The notes: generated by a model from the letters alone, not told the origin. A stretch of 64,000 nt of DNA from Rufibacter sediminis (GCF_014269285.1 NZ_JACOAF010000004.1:124001-188000); one strand, 5' to 3'. Counted from the stretch's first letter, positions 16,850 to 25,100 are shown. Made by a program: numbers and translations.

Positions 16850-17173
16850 TTAGTGGTCAGACATCAGGCGCAGCACCATGCCGTCTAATTCTGGCGTTAC
16901 TTTGATCTGGCAGGAAAGCCGGCTTCCCTCTTTCTGGTTGGGCAGGTTTTCCAGCATGTACAGTTCGTCATCAGAAGCTTCGGGCAGTTCTGGGGCTTCC
17001 AGAAGTTCCACGTGGCAGGTGGCGCAGAGGGCCATGCCGCCGCAGGTAGCCAGAATATCGAATTCGTTCGCCTTCAGGGCTTCCATCAGGCTAAGTCCCA
17101 TGTCAGTGGGGACGGGAACGGCCACGCGCTCGCCGGCAGCATTCTCTACGTAAACGGTGATGTCTTCTTGCAT
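16850..17173 (-). CDS. Adrenodoxin-type [2Fe-2S] ferredoxin
   Basis: A 107-residue cytoplasmic electron carrier. The four cluster cysteines are C44, C50, C53 and C88, in the arrangement C-GGMAL-C-AT-C ... LSC, which is the adrenodoxin/bacterial ISC-Fdx type rather than the plant type. It starts 4 bases after the stop of the ferredoxin reductase gene, so the two are almost certainly cotranscribed and act as a redox pair. Partner enzymes are unknown. Confidence 0.9.
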   Translation of the reverse strand: MQEDITVYVENAAGERVAVPVPTDMGLSLMEALKANEFDILATCGGMALCATCHVELLEAPELPEASDDELYMLENLPNQKEGSRLSCQIKVTPELDGMVLRLMSDH

Positions 17174-17177
17174 GGCA

Positions 17178-18191
17178 TTACATGGTTGGCACTCCGTTCA
17201 CGGTAGTGTATTTCAAAACGAATTTCTTGTCTGGGTAAATGAAGGAGTAGGCGCTCTGGGCCATCAGGGCGGCCTCATGGTAGCCGCACAAAATCAGCTT
17301 CAGTTTGCCCGGGTACGTGTTGATGTCACCGATGGCGTAAATGCCCGGGATGTTGGTGCTGTAGTCTACGGTGTTCACCACAATGGCCGATTTCTCCAGT
17401 TCCAGTCCCCAGTTCTCCAGCGGGCCCAACTTAGGCACCAGCCCGAAGAGCGGGATAAAGTAATCGGTTTCTATCTGGTAAGGCTCCGCGCCGTCTGGCA
17501 CCAAGGTCACGGCGTCCAGTTTGCCGTTGCCGTGCACTTCGGTCACGTTAGACTTCAGTAACAGGCGCATGTGGCCTTCCTCGGCCAGGCTGGCTACGCG
17601 CTCGGCTGATTCAGGAGCACCTCTGAAGGTGGTGCCGCGGTGCACCAGGGTGAGTTCTTTGGCGACATCGGCTAAGAAAATTGCCCAGTCCAGGGCAGAG
17701 TCGCCGCCGCCGGCCAGTACCACGCGCTTGTCACGGTAAAACTCGGGGTCCAGAATCATGTAGTTCACGCCTTTGCCACCTTCAAAGTTGGCCAGGTTGT
17801 CAATGGCAGGTTTGCGGGGCTCAAAGGAACCCAGGCCACCGGCAATCACCACTACCTTGCACAGAATCTCGGTGCCTTCTGAGGTCACTAACCGGAAAGA
17901 GCCGTCTTCCAGCTTCTCCAGGTCTTCCACGCGCTCGCCTAAGGTAAAAGTGGGGTGGAAGGGAGCGATCTGCTCCATCTGGTTCTTGATCAGGTCACCG
18001 GCCAGGATGGACGGAAAGCCTGGGATGTCATAGATGGGTTTCTTGGGATAGATCTCAGAAAGCTGGCCGCCTACCTGGGGCAGGGCGTCTACCACGTGGC
18101 ACTTCATTTTGAGAAGTCCTGCTTCAAACACCGCGAACAGCCCTACCGGCCCGGCGCCAATAATACAGATATCAGTAGTTACAGTTGACAT
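17178..18191 (-). CDS. Thioredoxin-reductase-like ferredoxin--NADP+ reductase
   Basis: 337 residues from the ATG at 18191 (MSTVTTDICIIGAGPVG). An upstream in-frame ATG at 18257 would add 22 residues before the FAD motif and is less likely. The FAD-binding GAGPVG is at about 11-16, and a second Rossmann motif for NADPH is GGGDSALDWA. The CxxC of true thioredoxin reductases is absent, which fits the YumC/Chlorobium-type FNR. It transfers electrons between NADPH and a ferredoxin, presumably the [2Fe-2S] protein encoded 4 bases downstream. It is divergent from lgt. Confidence 0.9.
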   Translation of the reverse strand: MSTVTTDICIIGAGPVGLFAVFEAGLLKMKCHVVDALPQVGGQLSEIYPKKPIYDIPGFPSILAGDLIKNQMEQIAPFHPTFTLGERVEDLEKLEDGSFRLVTSEGTEILCKVVVIAGGLGSFEPRKPAIDNLANFEGGKGVNYMILDPEFYRDKRVVLAGGGDSALDWAIFLADVAKELTLVHRGTTFRGAPESAERVASLAEEGHMRLLLKSNVTEVHGNGKLDAVTLVPDGAEPYQIETDYFIPLFGLVPKLGPLENWGLELEKSAIVVNTVDYSTNIPGIYAIGDINTYPGKLKLILCGYHEAALMAQSAYSFIYPDKKFVLKYTTVNGVPTM

Positions 18192-18393
18192 AAATGGTTT
18201 ATAATGCATACAGGCAGTCTGGCTCCAGGCTTTCCTGCCAATATAGGTCGCGCGCAAACGTTACACTTTCTGGTTTGCGCCCACAAAGTAACATCATTTT
18301 CGGGTAAAGTGTTTCCTCAGAAGCAGAAGTGATGAGGTGATTCTTGTCACTCCTAGATTAAATTGTAATTTTAGCCCCACTAACTGTTTTTAC

Positions 18394-19221
18394 ATGCTGA
18401 ACTTCATCACCTGGGATGTTTCTCCCGATATTTTCTCTTTGGGTCCGGTAACGGTACGCTGGTACGGTTTGCTGTTTGCCATGGCCTTTGTGCTCACGCA
18501 ACCCATTGAGAAATACATCTACCGCAAAGACGGCCGCACCGATGAGGACGTAGACATCCTAACCATGTACATGATTGTGGGCACCGTGATTGGCGCGCGC
18601 CTGGGGCACTGCCTGTTCTATGACCCGGTATATTACCTGTCTAACCCCATTGAGATTTTCAAGATCTGGGAAGGCGGTCTGGCCAGCCACGGCGGCACCA
18701 TCGGGATTCTGTTGTCGCTGTACCTGTTCTGCCGCAAATACAAGTTTGATTACCTCTGGGTTCTGGACCGCATTGTGATTGTGGTGGCCGTGGGCGGCGC
18801 CTGCATCCGGTTAGGGAACCTCATGAACTCGGAGATCATCGGGCGTCCTTCTGACGTTCCGTGGGCGTTCAAATTCGTGCGGAACGCGGAGATGTTCAAC
18901 GGCGTGCCAGCGTACATGGACCCGCGCCATCCGTCGCAGTTGTACGAGAGCCTTTTCTGCGTCTTCCTGTTCATTCTGCTGTACACGCTCTGGAAAAGAG
19001 GCGCTGGGCAGATCAGAGGACTGCTGTTCGGGCTGTTTGTGACTTTGCTCTTCACGTTCCGTTTTCTGGTGGAGTTCCTGAAGGAAAACCAGGAAGCCTT
19101 TGAAGACGAGTTGCCCCTGAACATGGGTCAGTGGCTGAGTATTCCGTTGGTTTTGATTGGCATTGCGGTGCTATTCTACGCAGCCAGACAACCCAGAACG
19201 CCTAAGAAAGTAATCGCCTAA
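18394..19221 (+). CDS. lgt: Prolipoprotein diacylglyceryl transferase
   Basis: 275 residues starting at the ATG 18394 (MLNFITWDVSP); an in-frame ATG at 18337 would add 19 unconserved residues. This integral inner-membrane enzyme moves diacylglycerol from phosphatidylglycerol to the lipobox cysteine. Diagnostic segments are WYGLLFA, GGLASHGGTIG, GNLMNSEIIGRP and RHPSQLYES. About seven membrane spans are visible. It converges with the gene at 19334 over an element plus a 20-bp perfect hairpin. Confidence 0.95.
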   Translation: MLNFITWDVSPDIFSLGPVTVRWYGLLFAMAFVLTQPIEKYIYRKDGRTDEDVDILTMYMIVGTVIGARLGHCLFYDPVYYLSNPIEIFKIWEGGLASHGGTIGILLSLYLFCRKYKFDYLWVLDRIVIVVAVGGACIRLGNLMNSEIIGRPSDVPWAFKFVRNAEMFNGVPAYMDPRHPSQLYESLFCVFLFILLYTLWKRGAGQIRGLLFGLFVTLLFTFRFLVEFLKENQEAFEDELPLNMGQWLSIPLVLIGIAVLFYAARQPRTPKKVIA

Positions 19222-19222
19222 T

Positions 19223-19260
19223 CTGTTTTACGCCTCTTTTAGCTAAAACAGCCCCAAAAC
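19223..19260. repeat. Dispersed palindromic element, copy 14
   Basis: CTGTTTTACGCCT ... AGCCCCAAAAC. It begins 1 base after the lgt stop and is directly fused to the terminator hairpin. Confidence 0.75.
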
Positions 19261-19304
19261 GTCGAGGTCCCGCAGTACACTACTGCGGGACCTCGACGTT
19301 TTTT
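19258..19304. terminator. 20-bp perfect bidirectional terminator
   Basis: A perfect 20-bp stem (19258-19277 with 19281-19300) and a 3-base loop, followed by a T run on the plus strand and preceded by AAAA. It lies between the convergent lgt and the gene at 19334. Confidence 0.9.
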
Positions 19305-19333
19305 ATACCGCCTGATACGCGGTGGAAAGAGCA

Positions 19334-20194
19334 TCACAACGAAAACCGGAACAGGTTGCCTTCCTCGTTCGTGAGCAGCAGGTTCTGGTTGTCTTTGAAA
19401 AGCACCGCCTCGGCTTGCCCGGCTTTAGGCAAATCCAAGATATGGGGCTGTTGCGCGAAAAACTGGGTAGAGCCTTTGGCTACCGGGTACAAGTACAGCT
19501 TGCCGTAGGTCAGGACCGCCAGATGTCGGCCATCGGGGCTCAGGTCTGCCGAGGTCACCATGCCCGGTAGCTCTTTCTTGCTGACTAGACGGGCGGTGTG
19601 CGTGCCAGCGGCATCGGGGAGAACGTACAGCTTGGCGTAGCGCGAAGTGCCGCGGTCTTTGGAGATGAGGTACAGTTTGCCGCTGTGCCAGAAAAACGCC
19701 TCGCAGTCAAAGTTGCGGTTCTCCTTCGGGATTTTCCCGGCGGGCAGGTCTTCATAGGTGAATTTGATCTCCTGCGGTTTAAAACCATTCTTCTGGGAGA
19801 CTTTGTAGATGCGCAGATCGGTGCGTTTGTTGCTGTTGTTGCCCATGTCGCCTATGTAGAGGTTGCCCTGGGTGTCGCGGGTCAGGTCTTCCCAGTCGGT
19901 GTTGGTGGCGCCCGGAACGGTGACTTCCTGCAGCAGCTTACCTTGCTCATTGATTTTGTACAGAATGGGGGCATTGCCGGCATCGTTGTGCGTCCAGTAG
20001 GTGTTGGGCTGATCGGCTAGCTCCAAACCAGAGCTTTCCACCACGGCGCTGGGCAGTTTGGCCAGCTGCGTCAAGGTGTTAGCTAAGGCATTGACCGTTG
20101 TTTCGGCCGAGGGATGGGTTAACTGATAACTGCTGAAAACAAACGTTAACGATACCAAAAGCACGGACCATTGGAGGTAGGGGAAACGTTTCAT
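19334..20194 (-). CDS. Secreted beta-propeller-like protein
   Basis: 286 residues with an N-terminal signal or anchor (about 8-24). Motifs WTHNDAGN, DWEDLTRD, YIGDMGNN and FDCEAFFW recur in exported propeller-like proteins of Bacteroidota, sometimes annotated as SdiA-regulated or phytase-esterase-like. Repeated short beta-strand units (ITYEDLP, LYLISKDR, LYPVAKG) fit a propeller. No catalytic residues can be assigned. Single gene; function unknown. Confidence 0.6.
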   Translation of the reverse strand: MKRFPYLQWSVLLVSLTFVFSSYQLTHPSAETTVNALANTLTQLAKLPSAVVESSGLELADQPNTYWTHNDAGNAPILYKINEQGKLLQEVTVPGATNTDWEDLTRDTQGNLYIGDMGNNSNKRTDLRIYKVSQKNGFKPQEIKFTYEDLPAGKIPKENRNFDCEAFFWHSGKLYLISKDRGTSRYAKLYVLPDAAGTHTARLVSKKELPGMVTSADLSPDGRHLAVLTYGKLYLYPVAKGSTQFFAQQPHILDLPKAGQAEAVLFKDNQNLLLTNEEGNLFRFSL

Positions 20195-20293
20195 GTAGTC
20201 TGGTTATAGGTGAGAATAGGTTCTTTTCTGGCTTGGCCAGAACTTTATGTAACGACGAGACCGCCGTCAGGTTATCAGAAACTGAATTTAAGG

Positions 20294-20331
20294 CGTTTCA
20301 GGCCTGTTTTTCCGAAAATCGGCTCAAAACG
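20294..20331. repeat. Dispersed palindromic element, copy 15
   Basis: CGTTTCAGGCCTG, centre TTTTTCCGAAAAT, then CGGCTCAAAACG. It is fused to the msrB terminator hairpin. Confidence 0.8.
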
Positions 20332-20366
20332 AAAACTCCACCGCCGGAACAGCAGTGGAGTTTTTC
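20332..20366 (-). terminator. Terminator of the MsrB gene
   Basis: A 10-bp stem AAAACTCCAC (20332-20341) with GTGGAGTTTT (20355-20364). On the minus strand it ends in a T tract. It lies 24 bases past the stop. Confidence 0.8.
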
Positions 20367-20387
20367 ATAAGGATTATCTGGGAGCGA

Positions 20388-20969
20388 TTAATTGGCCGGG
20401 AAAGCACCGTTGGGCTCAAAATTCAGGGCGATGGAGTTCATGCAGTAGCGTTTGCCCGTGGGCGCGGGGCCATCATCGAACAAGTGGCCCAAGTGCCCGT
20501 CGCAGCGGCCGCAGAGCACCTCAATGCGCTCCATGCCCAGCGAGTTGTCTTCCTGGTAAATCACCGCGTTCTTCCGGATGGTCTCAAAGAAACTGGGCCA
20601 GCCGCAGTCACTCGCAAACTTGGCATCGGACTTGAACAGCTTGTTGCCGCAGGCGGCGCAGTAGTAGGTGCCGCGGCCAGTGAAGTTCCAGAGCTTGCCG
20701 GTAAACGCCCGCTCGGTGCCTTTTTTGCGCGAGATATAGTAGACATCCTCAGGCAGCACTTTTTTCCACTCGGCGTCAGAGACGTGCAGTTTGGTGGTAT
20801 CGGTGCGGGAGTAATACGGGTTCTTGGGTTGCTGCGGGTCCGCGACATCGTTCTGGAGGGAGACCGGCACGGCCGCGGCAGGGCTTTGCTGGGTGGTCTT
20901 TTCAGCGGCGCTTTGGCAACTGAGCAGCGGCAAAACCAGAAAGGAATAAAAAAGAAGCAGGCGTTTCAT
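20388..20969 (-). CDS. msrB: Peptide-methionine (R)-S-oxide reductase, lipoprotein
   Basis: 193 residues from the ATG at 20969; the upstream ATG at 20990 precedes the signal peptide. The N-terminus ends in a lipobox (LPLLSC, C18), so it should be a membrane-anchored lipoprotein facing the periplasm. The MsrB domain (about 66-190) has the structural zinc pairs C104/C107 and C153/C156 and the catalytic C176 (RYCMNS). It repairs oxidised methionines in envelope proteins. An envelope location is typical for MsrB in Bacteroidota but is inferred here from the lipobox. Confidence 0.92.
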   Translation of the reverse strand: MKRLLLFYSFLVLPLLSCQSAAEKTTQQSPAAAVPVSLQNDVADPQQPKNPYYSRTDTTKLHVSDAEWKKVLPEDVYYISRKKGTERAFTGKLWNFTGRGTYYCAACGNKLFKSDAKFASDCGWPSFFETIRKNAVIYQEDNSLGMERIEVLCGRCDGHLGHLFDDGPAPTGKRYCMNSIALNFEPNGAFPAN

Positions 20970-21068
20970 GGAAATACGAATAAGGAACAAGTCTGTGCAG
21001 TGACAACATATACGGTTGCCGTAAAGTTTATGGATTGTCAGTCTTGGGCCTCGGCCAAAGTAACCTGC

Positions 21069-21106
21069 CGTTTAGCGCCTGTTTTAAGCAAACGGCACTT
21101 AAAACA
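21069..21106. repeat. Dispersed palindromic element, copy 16
   Basis: CGTTTAGCGCCTG, TTTTAAGCAAAC centre, GGCACTTAAAACAG. It lies 58 bases beyond the stop of the YdjM-like gene and upstream of msrB. Confidence 0.75.
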
Positions 21107-21164
21107 GAAAACCTCCCGCAACCGCTCGCCTTTGACTTGAATGTTTAACGCAAAGAAGCCATGG

Positions 21165-21806
21165 TTATTGATTAGGCTGCACGGGCGTTGCTTTCCTATG
21201 TGACTTTTTGAAAAGACGGCTCAGCAGCAGAAAGCCCAGACTGGGGAGACCGATCCAAAGAAACTCGCTTTTGAGCACTTCCAAACCGCTCTGGCTGAAA
21301 AAGCGTTTGGCCCCAATGGGCGACACCTGGATGGTCCGCCACGGCAGAAAATACCGCTGATTGTCAAACGGCGCGAACACGGCTACCCCCAGGCCGCCGT
21401 TGGTGAGGGCATCCAGCAGAATATGGGAGGCCGTGCAGAGAAAGAAAAAAGCGCAGAGCCTCAGTCCGCGCGGGCTGGTCAGAGAACTCCTGCGGTAGAA
21501 AAGAAGCGTGATCACGATGCCCAGCAAACCGGCAAACACCAGCGAGTGCGAAAAGCCCCGGTGCCCCAGAAAATGCTCATACGGCACCCCAAACTTGAAC
21601 ATGACCACATCGGCATCCGGAAAAATGGTGCAGAACGTGCCCAGCAGCAGGAGCTTGGTTTTGTTTTCTTGAGGGGCATAGTCTTTGCCCAGGGTAAGGG
21701 CCACCACCGCATGACCAAACGCTGACGCTATAAATGGTGCTTTGAGGGGGAGAAGATGTGTAAAGAAACGGGTTAGTTGAGGGAGGTGCGCATAGGCATA
21801 CGCCAT
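21165..21806 (-). CDS. YdjM-like membrane-bound metal-dependent hydrolase
   Basis: 213 residues, multi-spanning. The conserved polar motifs of the LexA-binding/YdjM (DUF457-type) family are seen: AFGHAVVALT near the start, FPDADVVMF, EHFLGHRGFSHS, and ASHILLDALTNGG. Histidines and aspartates in these motifs probably bind a metal on the membrane face. Its start codon overlaps the HxlR regulator's stop by 1 base (TAATG), so it is translated as the second gene of that operon. Substrate unknown. Confidence 0.8.
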   Translation of the reverse strand: MAYAYAHLPQLTRFFTHLLPLKAPFIASAFGHAVVALTLGKDYAPQENKTKLLLLGTFCTIFPDADVVMFKFGVPYEHFLGHRGFSHSLVFAGLLGIVITLLFYRRSSLTSPRGLRLCAFFFLCTASHILLDALTNGGLGVAVFAPFDNQRYFLPWRTIQVSPIGAKRFFSQSGLEVLKSEFLWIGLPSLGFLLLSRLFKKSHRKATPVQPNQ

Positions 21807-22207
21807 TACTTCTTCTGGTTCTTGTAAATGGAGCGCACCTCTTGTTCCCGCTCTAAAGACCAGCTAAACAAAGCTGCTAACGGCCCAGCCAGGCTACTCC
21901 CCAGTTCCGTCAGGCTGTATTCTACCTTGGGTGGTACCTCTGGGTACACTTTTCTGGAAACCATGCCATAATTCAGCAGAGTTTTGAGCGTTTGCGCCAG
22001 CATCTTAGGCGAGATGCCTACCACCTGTTTTTGTAATTCGCTGTTTCTTTTGGTTCCCTGCATCAAGGCCATCACAATAAGTAAGGTCCACTTGTCGGCA
22101 ATCAAGTCAAGTGACTGTTGCAGGATGCAGTTTTCATCAAAATGAAACTTTCTCTCCAGGGCTTCCTCCCAAACAGAAATTTCTGTTAATTTTTTTTCGG
22201 CCTCCAT
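21806..22207 (-). CDS. HxlR-family winged-helix regulator with one cysteine
   Basis: 133 residues. The HxlR fold is clear: CILQQSLDLIADKWTLLIV, then GISPKMLAQTLKTL and YSLTELG. The only cysteine, C27, occupies the N-terminal position used for redox or electrophile sensing in YodB/HypR-type relatives. The gene is divergent from the NTF2-like/NmrA pair with a 103-base shared gap, suggesting that it controls them; that link is inference from layout. Confidence 0.88.
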   Translation of the reverse strand: MEAEKKLTEISVWEEALERKFHFDENCILQQSLDLIADKWTLLIVMALMQGTKRNSELQKQVVGISPKMLAQTLKTLLNYGMVSRKVYPEVPPKVEYSLTELGSSLAGPLAALFSWSLEREQEVRSIYKNQKK

Positions 22208-22227
22208 GGTATAAAGCGCTCAATTTC

Positions 22228-22267
22228 TACCTAAAGGTAAGTATTTCACTTCTGAGTGCCTACTTTA
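22228..22267. promoter_or_regulatory. Candidate HxlR operator
   Basis: The gap between the divergent genes contains TACC-TAAA-GGTA (22228-22239) and an overlapping TAAGTA ... TACTTTA inverted pair (22238-22267), located directly upstream of the -7-like box at 22287. Imperfect dyads of this kind fit HxlR operators, but the assignment is tentative. Confidence 0.35.
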
Positions 22268-22286
22268 TTTTGAGTTGCGGGGCCGC

Positions 22287-22294
22287 TAGCTTTG
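22287..22294 (+). promoter_or_regulatory. Bacteroidota -7 box (TAGCTTTG)
   Basis: Matches TAnnTTTG, 17 bases before the ATG at 22311. No consensus -33 TTTG is at the right distance; that position lies within the candidate operator. Confidence 0.5.
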
Positions 22295-22310
22295 GTAAAA
22301 ACAATGAGCT

Positions 22311-22766
22311 ATGGACACAAAAATCAAAGCGAGTCAGCCAAAAACAGACCACGGGAAAACACTGCGGCAACTGCTGGAGAGTTTCAACGGCGGAGCCGAC
22401 AAGGTGGTGCGTTTGTTTCACCCACAGGCAACTATTGAGTTTCCGTACGCCCATTCACTGGGCACGCCAGAACTACTGCCGCTGCCAGAGTATCACAGTT
22501 ACCTGAAGCACGCCTTACAGAGCATGCCCGTGATTGAGTTTAGCGGCGTGAAGACCTACCAGACCACAGACCCCGATGTCGTGCTGATGGAAGCACACGG
22601 AGAAGCCGTTGTGCCCGCTACCGGGCAACTGTACCAGCAGGATTACTTTATGGTGGTGACTTTTAAAGAAGGTAAAATCTTCCGCTACAAAGAATACTGG
22701 AACACACTGGCCATACAGGCATTTGGCGGAGCAGAGAAAACCAAGGAAGCATTCAACCACAAATAA
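22311..22766 (+). CDS. NTF2-like (SnoaL-type) protein
   Basis: 151 residues with the cone-shaped NTF2/SnoaL pattern: KTLRQLLESFNGGADKVVRLF, then ATIEFPYA and YFMVVTFKEGKIFRYKEYWN. Such proteins bind or isomerise small hydrophobic molecules; no catalytic pair is obvious here. It is translated just ahead of the NmrA-type reductase (13-base gap) and divergent from HxlR, so a role in handling a reactive small molecule is plausible. Confidence 0.75.
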   Translation: MDTKIKASQPKTDHGKTLRQLLESFNGGADKVVRLFHPQATIEFPYAHSLGTPELLPLPEYHSYLKHALQSMPVIEFSGVKTYQTTDPDVVLMEAHGEAVVPATGQLYQQDYFMVVTFKEGKIFRYKEYWNTLAIQAFGGAEKTKEAFNHK

Positions 22767-22779
22767 GGAGAAACAGAAA

Positions 22780-23664
22780 ATGAAAATAGTAATTGGAGCC
22801 GCAGCAGGTAATATAGGGAGCCGTACAGCCAGGAAAGTAGCCGAAGCAAACCATGAGGTCGTGTTGTTAGGGCGTAACCTGGGCAACCTGAAGAAGCTGG
22901 GAATTGAGAATGCCGCTGCTTTTGAAGTGAACCTGCAAAATACAGATGAGGTGGTGGCGCATACCAGAGGAGCCGATGCATTGCTGTGGCTGGTGCCCCC
23001 CAACCTTGATGTTCCCAGTTTAAAGCAGTGGTACGCAGAGTTCGCAGCTGCCGGGGCGGCGGTCATCCGGGAGAATAACATCAGCAGAGTGGTGGTCATC
23101 TCGTCCATTGGGGCTGGTGCCGCAGACAACCTGGGAACCATCACGTATGCAGGAGATCTGGAGAAAGCCTTCAGAGCCGTTGCAAAGAATGTGGTTTTCC
23201 TGCGCCCCGGTTACTTTATGGAAAACTTCCTGTTGCAGAAAGATTCTATCCTGGAGAAAGGCGTGTTTGAATTCCCGTATTCTCAGGAGCATGACATTCC
23301 CTTCATCAGCACCGATGATATAGGAGATGTGGCCGCGGCTTACCTCATAGATGATACCTGGGCGGGGCAATGGTCAAGGCACCTCTTGGGGCCCAGAAAT
23401 ATGACCCTAACAGAAGTAGCCGACCTGTTTTCTGTTGAGCTAGGAAAGCCGGTGCAGCACGAGCAGGTCACCTATGACGCCATCCAAAGCCAATTTGCGC
23501 AGTATGGGGCAAACGAGAATGTTCAGCAGGAACTGGTGGATTTGTACAAGGCCTTAGGAGACCCCAATGGAGTTTACGCGATGCCCAGAACCGAGGAGGT
23601 GAACACGCCTACTACCCTGCAAAGCATGATCAGGAATAAGTTTCTTTCGGGGAGCCGTAAGTAA
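22780..23664 (+). CDS. NmrA-like NAD(P)-binding oxidoreductase
   Basis: 294 residues from the ATG at 22780, preceded by AAGGAG, one of the few strong Shine-Dalgarno sequences here; the in-frame ATG at 22723 lies within the upstream gene and is rejected. The N-terminal Rossmann fold has GAAAGNIGSRTARKV; later motifs VVVISSIGAGA and LRPGYFMENFL are typical of the NmrA/YtfG atypical short-chain group. Many relatives are quinone or azo reductases, or redox sensors. Its position beside an HxlR gene fits quinone or aldehyde stress. Confidence 0.82.
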   Translation: MKIVIGAAAGNIGSRTARKVAEANHEVVLLGRNLGNLKKLGIENAAAFEVNLQNTDEVVAHTRGADALLWLVPPNLDVPSLKQWYAEFAAAGAAVIRENNISRVVVISSIGAGAADNLGTITYAGDLEKAFRAVAKNVVFLRPGYFMENFLLQKDSILEKGVFEFPYSQEHDIPFISTDDIGDVAAAYLIDDTWAGQWSRHLLGPRNMTLTEVADLFSVELGKPVQHEQVTYDAIQSQFAQYGANENVQQELVDLYKALGDPNGVYAMPRTEEVNTPTTLQSMIRNKFLSGSRK

Positions 23665-23697
23665 GAGATAGCCTGTTACAACATAAAGGACAGTACC

Positions 23698-23737
23698 TGG
23701 TTTTGGGGCTGTTTTTAAGAAATCAGCCCCAAAACAG
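23698..23737. repeat. Dispersed palindromic element, copy 17, between convergent genes
   Basis: Perfect 12-bp arms GTTTTGGGGCTG (23700-23711) and CAGCCCCAAAAC (23724-23735). It ends 7 bases from the deaminase stop and 73 bases after the NmrA-like stop. Confidence 0.85.
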
Positions 23738-23744
23738 TAGGGTT

Positions 23745-24182
23745 TTATACCCCAATGTCTTCGTTCCAGACCTGCGGTTTCTCCCGGATGAACCGTTGCA
23801 TGAGGTCGTAGCACTCCTGGTTGTCTTCCACAGTCACGTTCACGCCGCGGGCGCGCAGCAACTCTTCCTCGCCCATGAAAGATTTGTTCTCGCCCACCAC
23901 TACCGCAGGAATGCCATACAGCAGAATAGTGCCCGAGCACATGGAACACGGCGACAGGGTGGTGTAGATGGTGCACTCGCGGTACACGGATGCCGGTTGC
24001 CGGCCCGCGTTCTCCAGCGCATCCATCTCGCCGTGCAGAATGGCGCTCCCGTCCTGCACGCGCTTGTTGTGGCCTCTTCCTATGATCTTGCCCTGGTGCA
24101 CCAACACTGAGCCGATGGGAATGCCGCCCTCTTCGTATCCTTTTTTCGCCTCTTCTAAAGCCGCTTGCAAAAATTCGTTCAT
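23745..24182 (-). CDS. Yeast-type cytosine deaminase (CDA-superfamily)
   Basis: 145 residues from the ATG at 24182; the open frame extends upstream only as an antisense of DUF4184. Zinc ligands H50, C79 and C82 and proton-shuttle E52 are seen in LHGEMDALENAG and SPCSMCSG. Beyond the generic motifs, GGIPIGSVLV, GRGHNKR, YTTLSPC, YGIPAVVVGEN and the ending KPQVWNEDIG follow yeast Fcy1 closely. Hydrolysis of cytosine to uracil for pyrimidine salvage is therefore the best call, over tRNA adenosine deaminase TadA or guanine deaminase. It overlaps the DUF4184 gene by 4 bases (ATGA). Confidence 0.82.
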   Translation of the reverse strand: MNEFLQAALEEAKKGYEEGGIPIGSVLVHQGKIIGRGHNKRVQDGSAILHGEMDALENAGRQPASVYRECTIYTTLSPCSMCSGTILLYGIPAVVVGENKSFMGEEELLRARGVNVTVEDNQECYDLMQRFIREKPQVWNEDIGV

Positions 24183-24922
24183 GTTCTGGATAAGATTTGT
24201 TCTTTGATTCTGATCAAGAAAGGCAGAATTATCAAGCTTAGCAAACCCGCCGAGAGCGCCGCGATCATAATGTAGTAGCGGTTCATTTTTCCGCCGGCCA
24301 AAATCCAGAGCGCCACCACCACGCACACAATCACGCCAGACATGAGCCAGAAGCCCCAGAACGGCTTTTTCTCCAGCGGTCGGTTTTCCTGCGGAAGCTG
24401 ATAGATGAAAATCGCCATCACAAAACCGCCCACCACGGACAAGGTCTGCTGCAGAAACGAGTACCAGGACCTGGTGAAGGGTTCCGGCAGCACCTCGCCC
24501 AGCAGAAAAGGAAACAGCCGCACGCCCAGACCCGTGCTGTGGGTAAACGAATCCCAGGCCAGGTGCGAGACAATGCCTATCAGCAACGACCCGATCACCA
24601 CGGGCCAATGCTTTTTGAAATACGGTTTCCAGTCAAAGCGCTTAAACCGGTTCAGGCGGCGGCGCAGAAAGAGGGGGAGATGGTCAATGAGCGTATTCCG
24701 GACGATCAGGTGGAAGACAAAGCAGAGCAGAAGGCCCATGGGCAGGTTGAAGTAGAAGATGCCTTTCCAGGTATGGCTGTGCGGGTCATGCAGGCTCATC
24801 CGGATGAACTTCTCAAAATCGGGGGCCATGCTGCCCACAATCAGGCCGGTAGCGGAGCGCCACCGGTACTTCAGGCCAATAAACGGCAAGACAATGGCCG
24901 GATGGGAAAACGTGAACGGCAT
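24179..24922 (-). CDS. DUF4184-family membrane protein
   Basis: 247 residues, with several membrane spans and the DUF4184 signature at the N-terminus (MPFTFSHPAIVLPFIG, GSMAPDFEKF) and SHLAWDSFTHSTG further on. The His/Asp-rich motifs resemble those of the YdjM-like protein at 21165, suggesting a common metal-binding hydrolase-like ancestry. It is the first gene of a two-gene unit with the cytosine deaminase; a functional link is not evident. Function unknown. Confidence 0.85.
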   Translation of the reverse strand: MPFTFSHPAIVLPFIGLKYRWRSATGLIVGSMAPDFEKFIRMSLHDPHSHTWKGIFYFNLPMGLLLCFVFHLIVRNTLIDHLPLFLRRRLNRFKRFDWKPYFKKHWPVVIGSLLIGIVSHLAWDSFTHSTGLGVRLFPFLLGEVLPEPFTRSWYSFLQQTLSVVGGFVMAIFIYQLPQENRPLEKKPFWGFWLMSGVIVCVVVALWILAGGKMNRYYIMIAALSAGLLSLIILPFLIRIKEQILSRT

Positions 24923-25036
24923 GTGCGTGAACTTAAGACCTCTTAACGGGCAGATGGCGTGAAATGATACAAACTATTCTTTCCGCTGATCAATTTTCCC
25001 CGGGAATGTTCCTCTCGCCCGAGCCCGTTGCTTCTC

Positions 25037-25075
25037 CTGTTTTACGCCTCTTTTTCAGAAAACGCCCCTAAAACG
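25037..25075. repeat. Dispersed palindromic element, copy 18
   Basis: CTGTTTTACGCCTC, inverse-orientation centre TTTTTCAGAAAAC, GCCCCTAAAACGC. It lies 25 bases beyond the yidD stop. Confidence 0.8.
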
Positions 25076-25100
25076 CACTAATAATTTCAGCCGAGGCGGG

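Noticed and set aside
24183-24608. 142-residue N-terminal extension of the cytosine deaminase
   Set aside because: It is antisense-frame read-through of DUF4184; the family-conserved start is at 24182.
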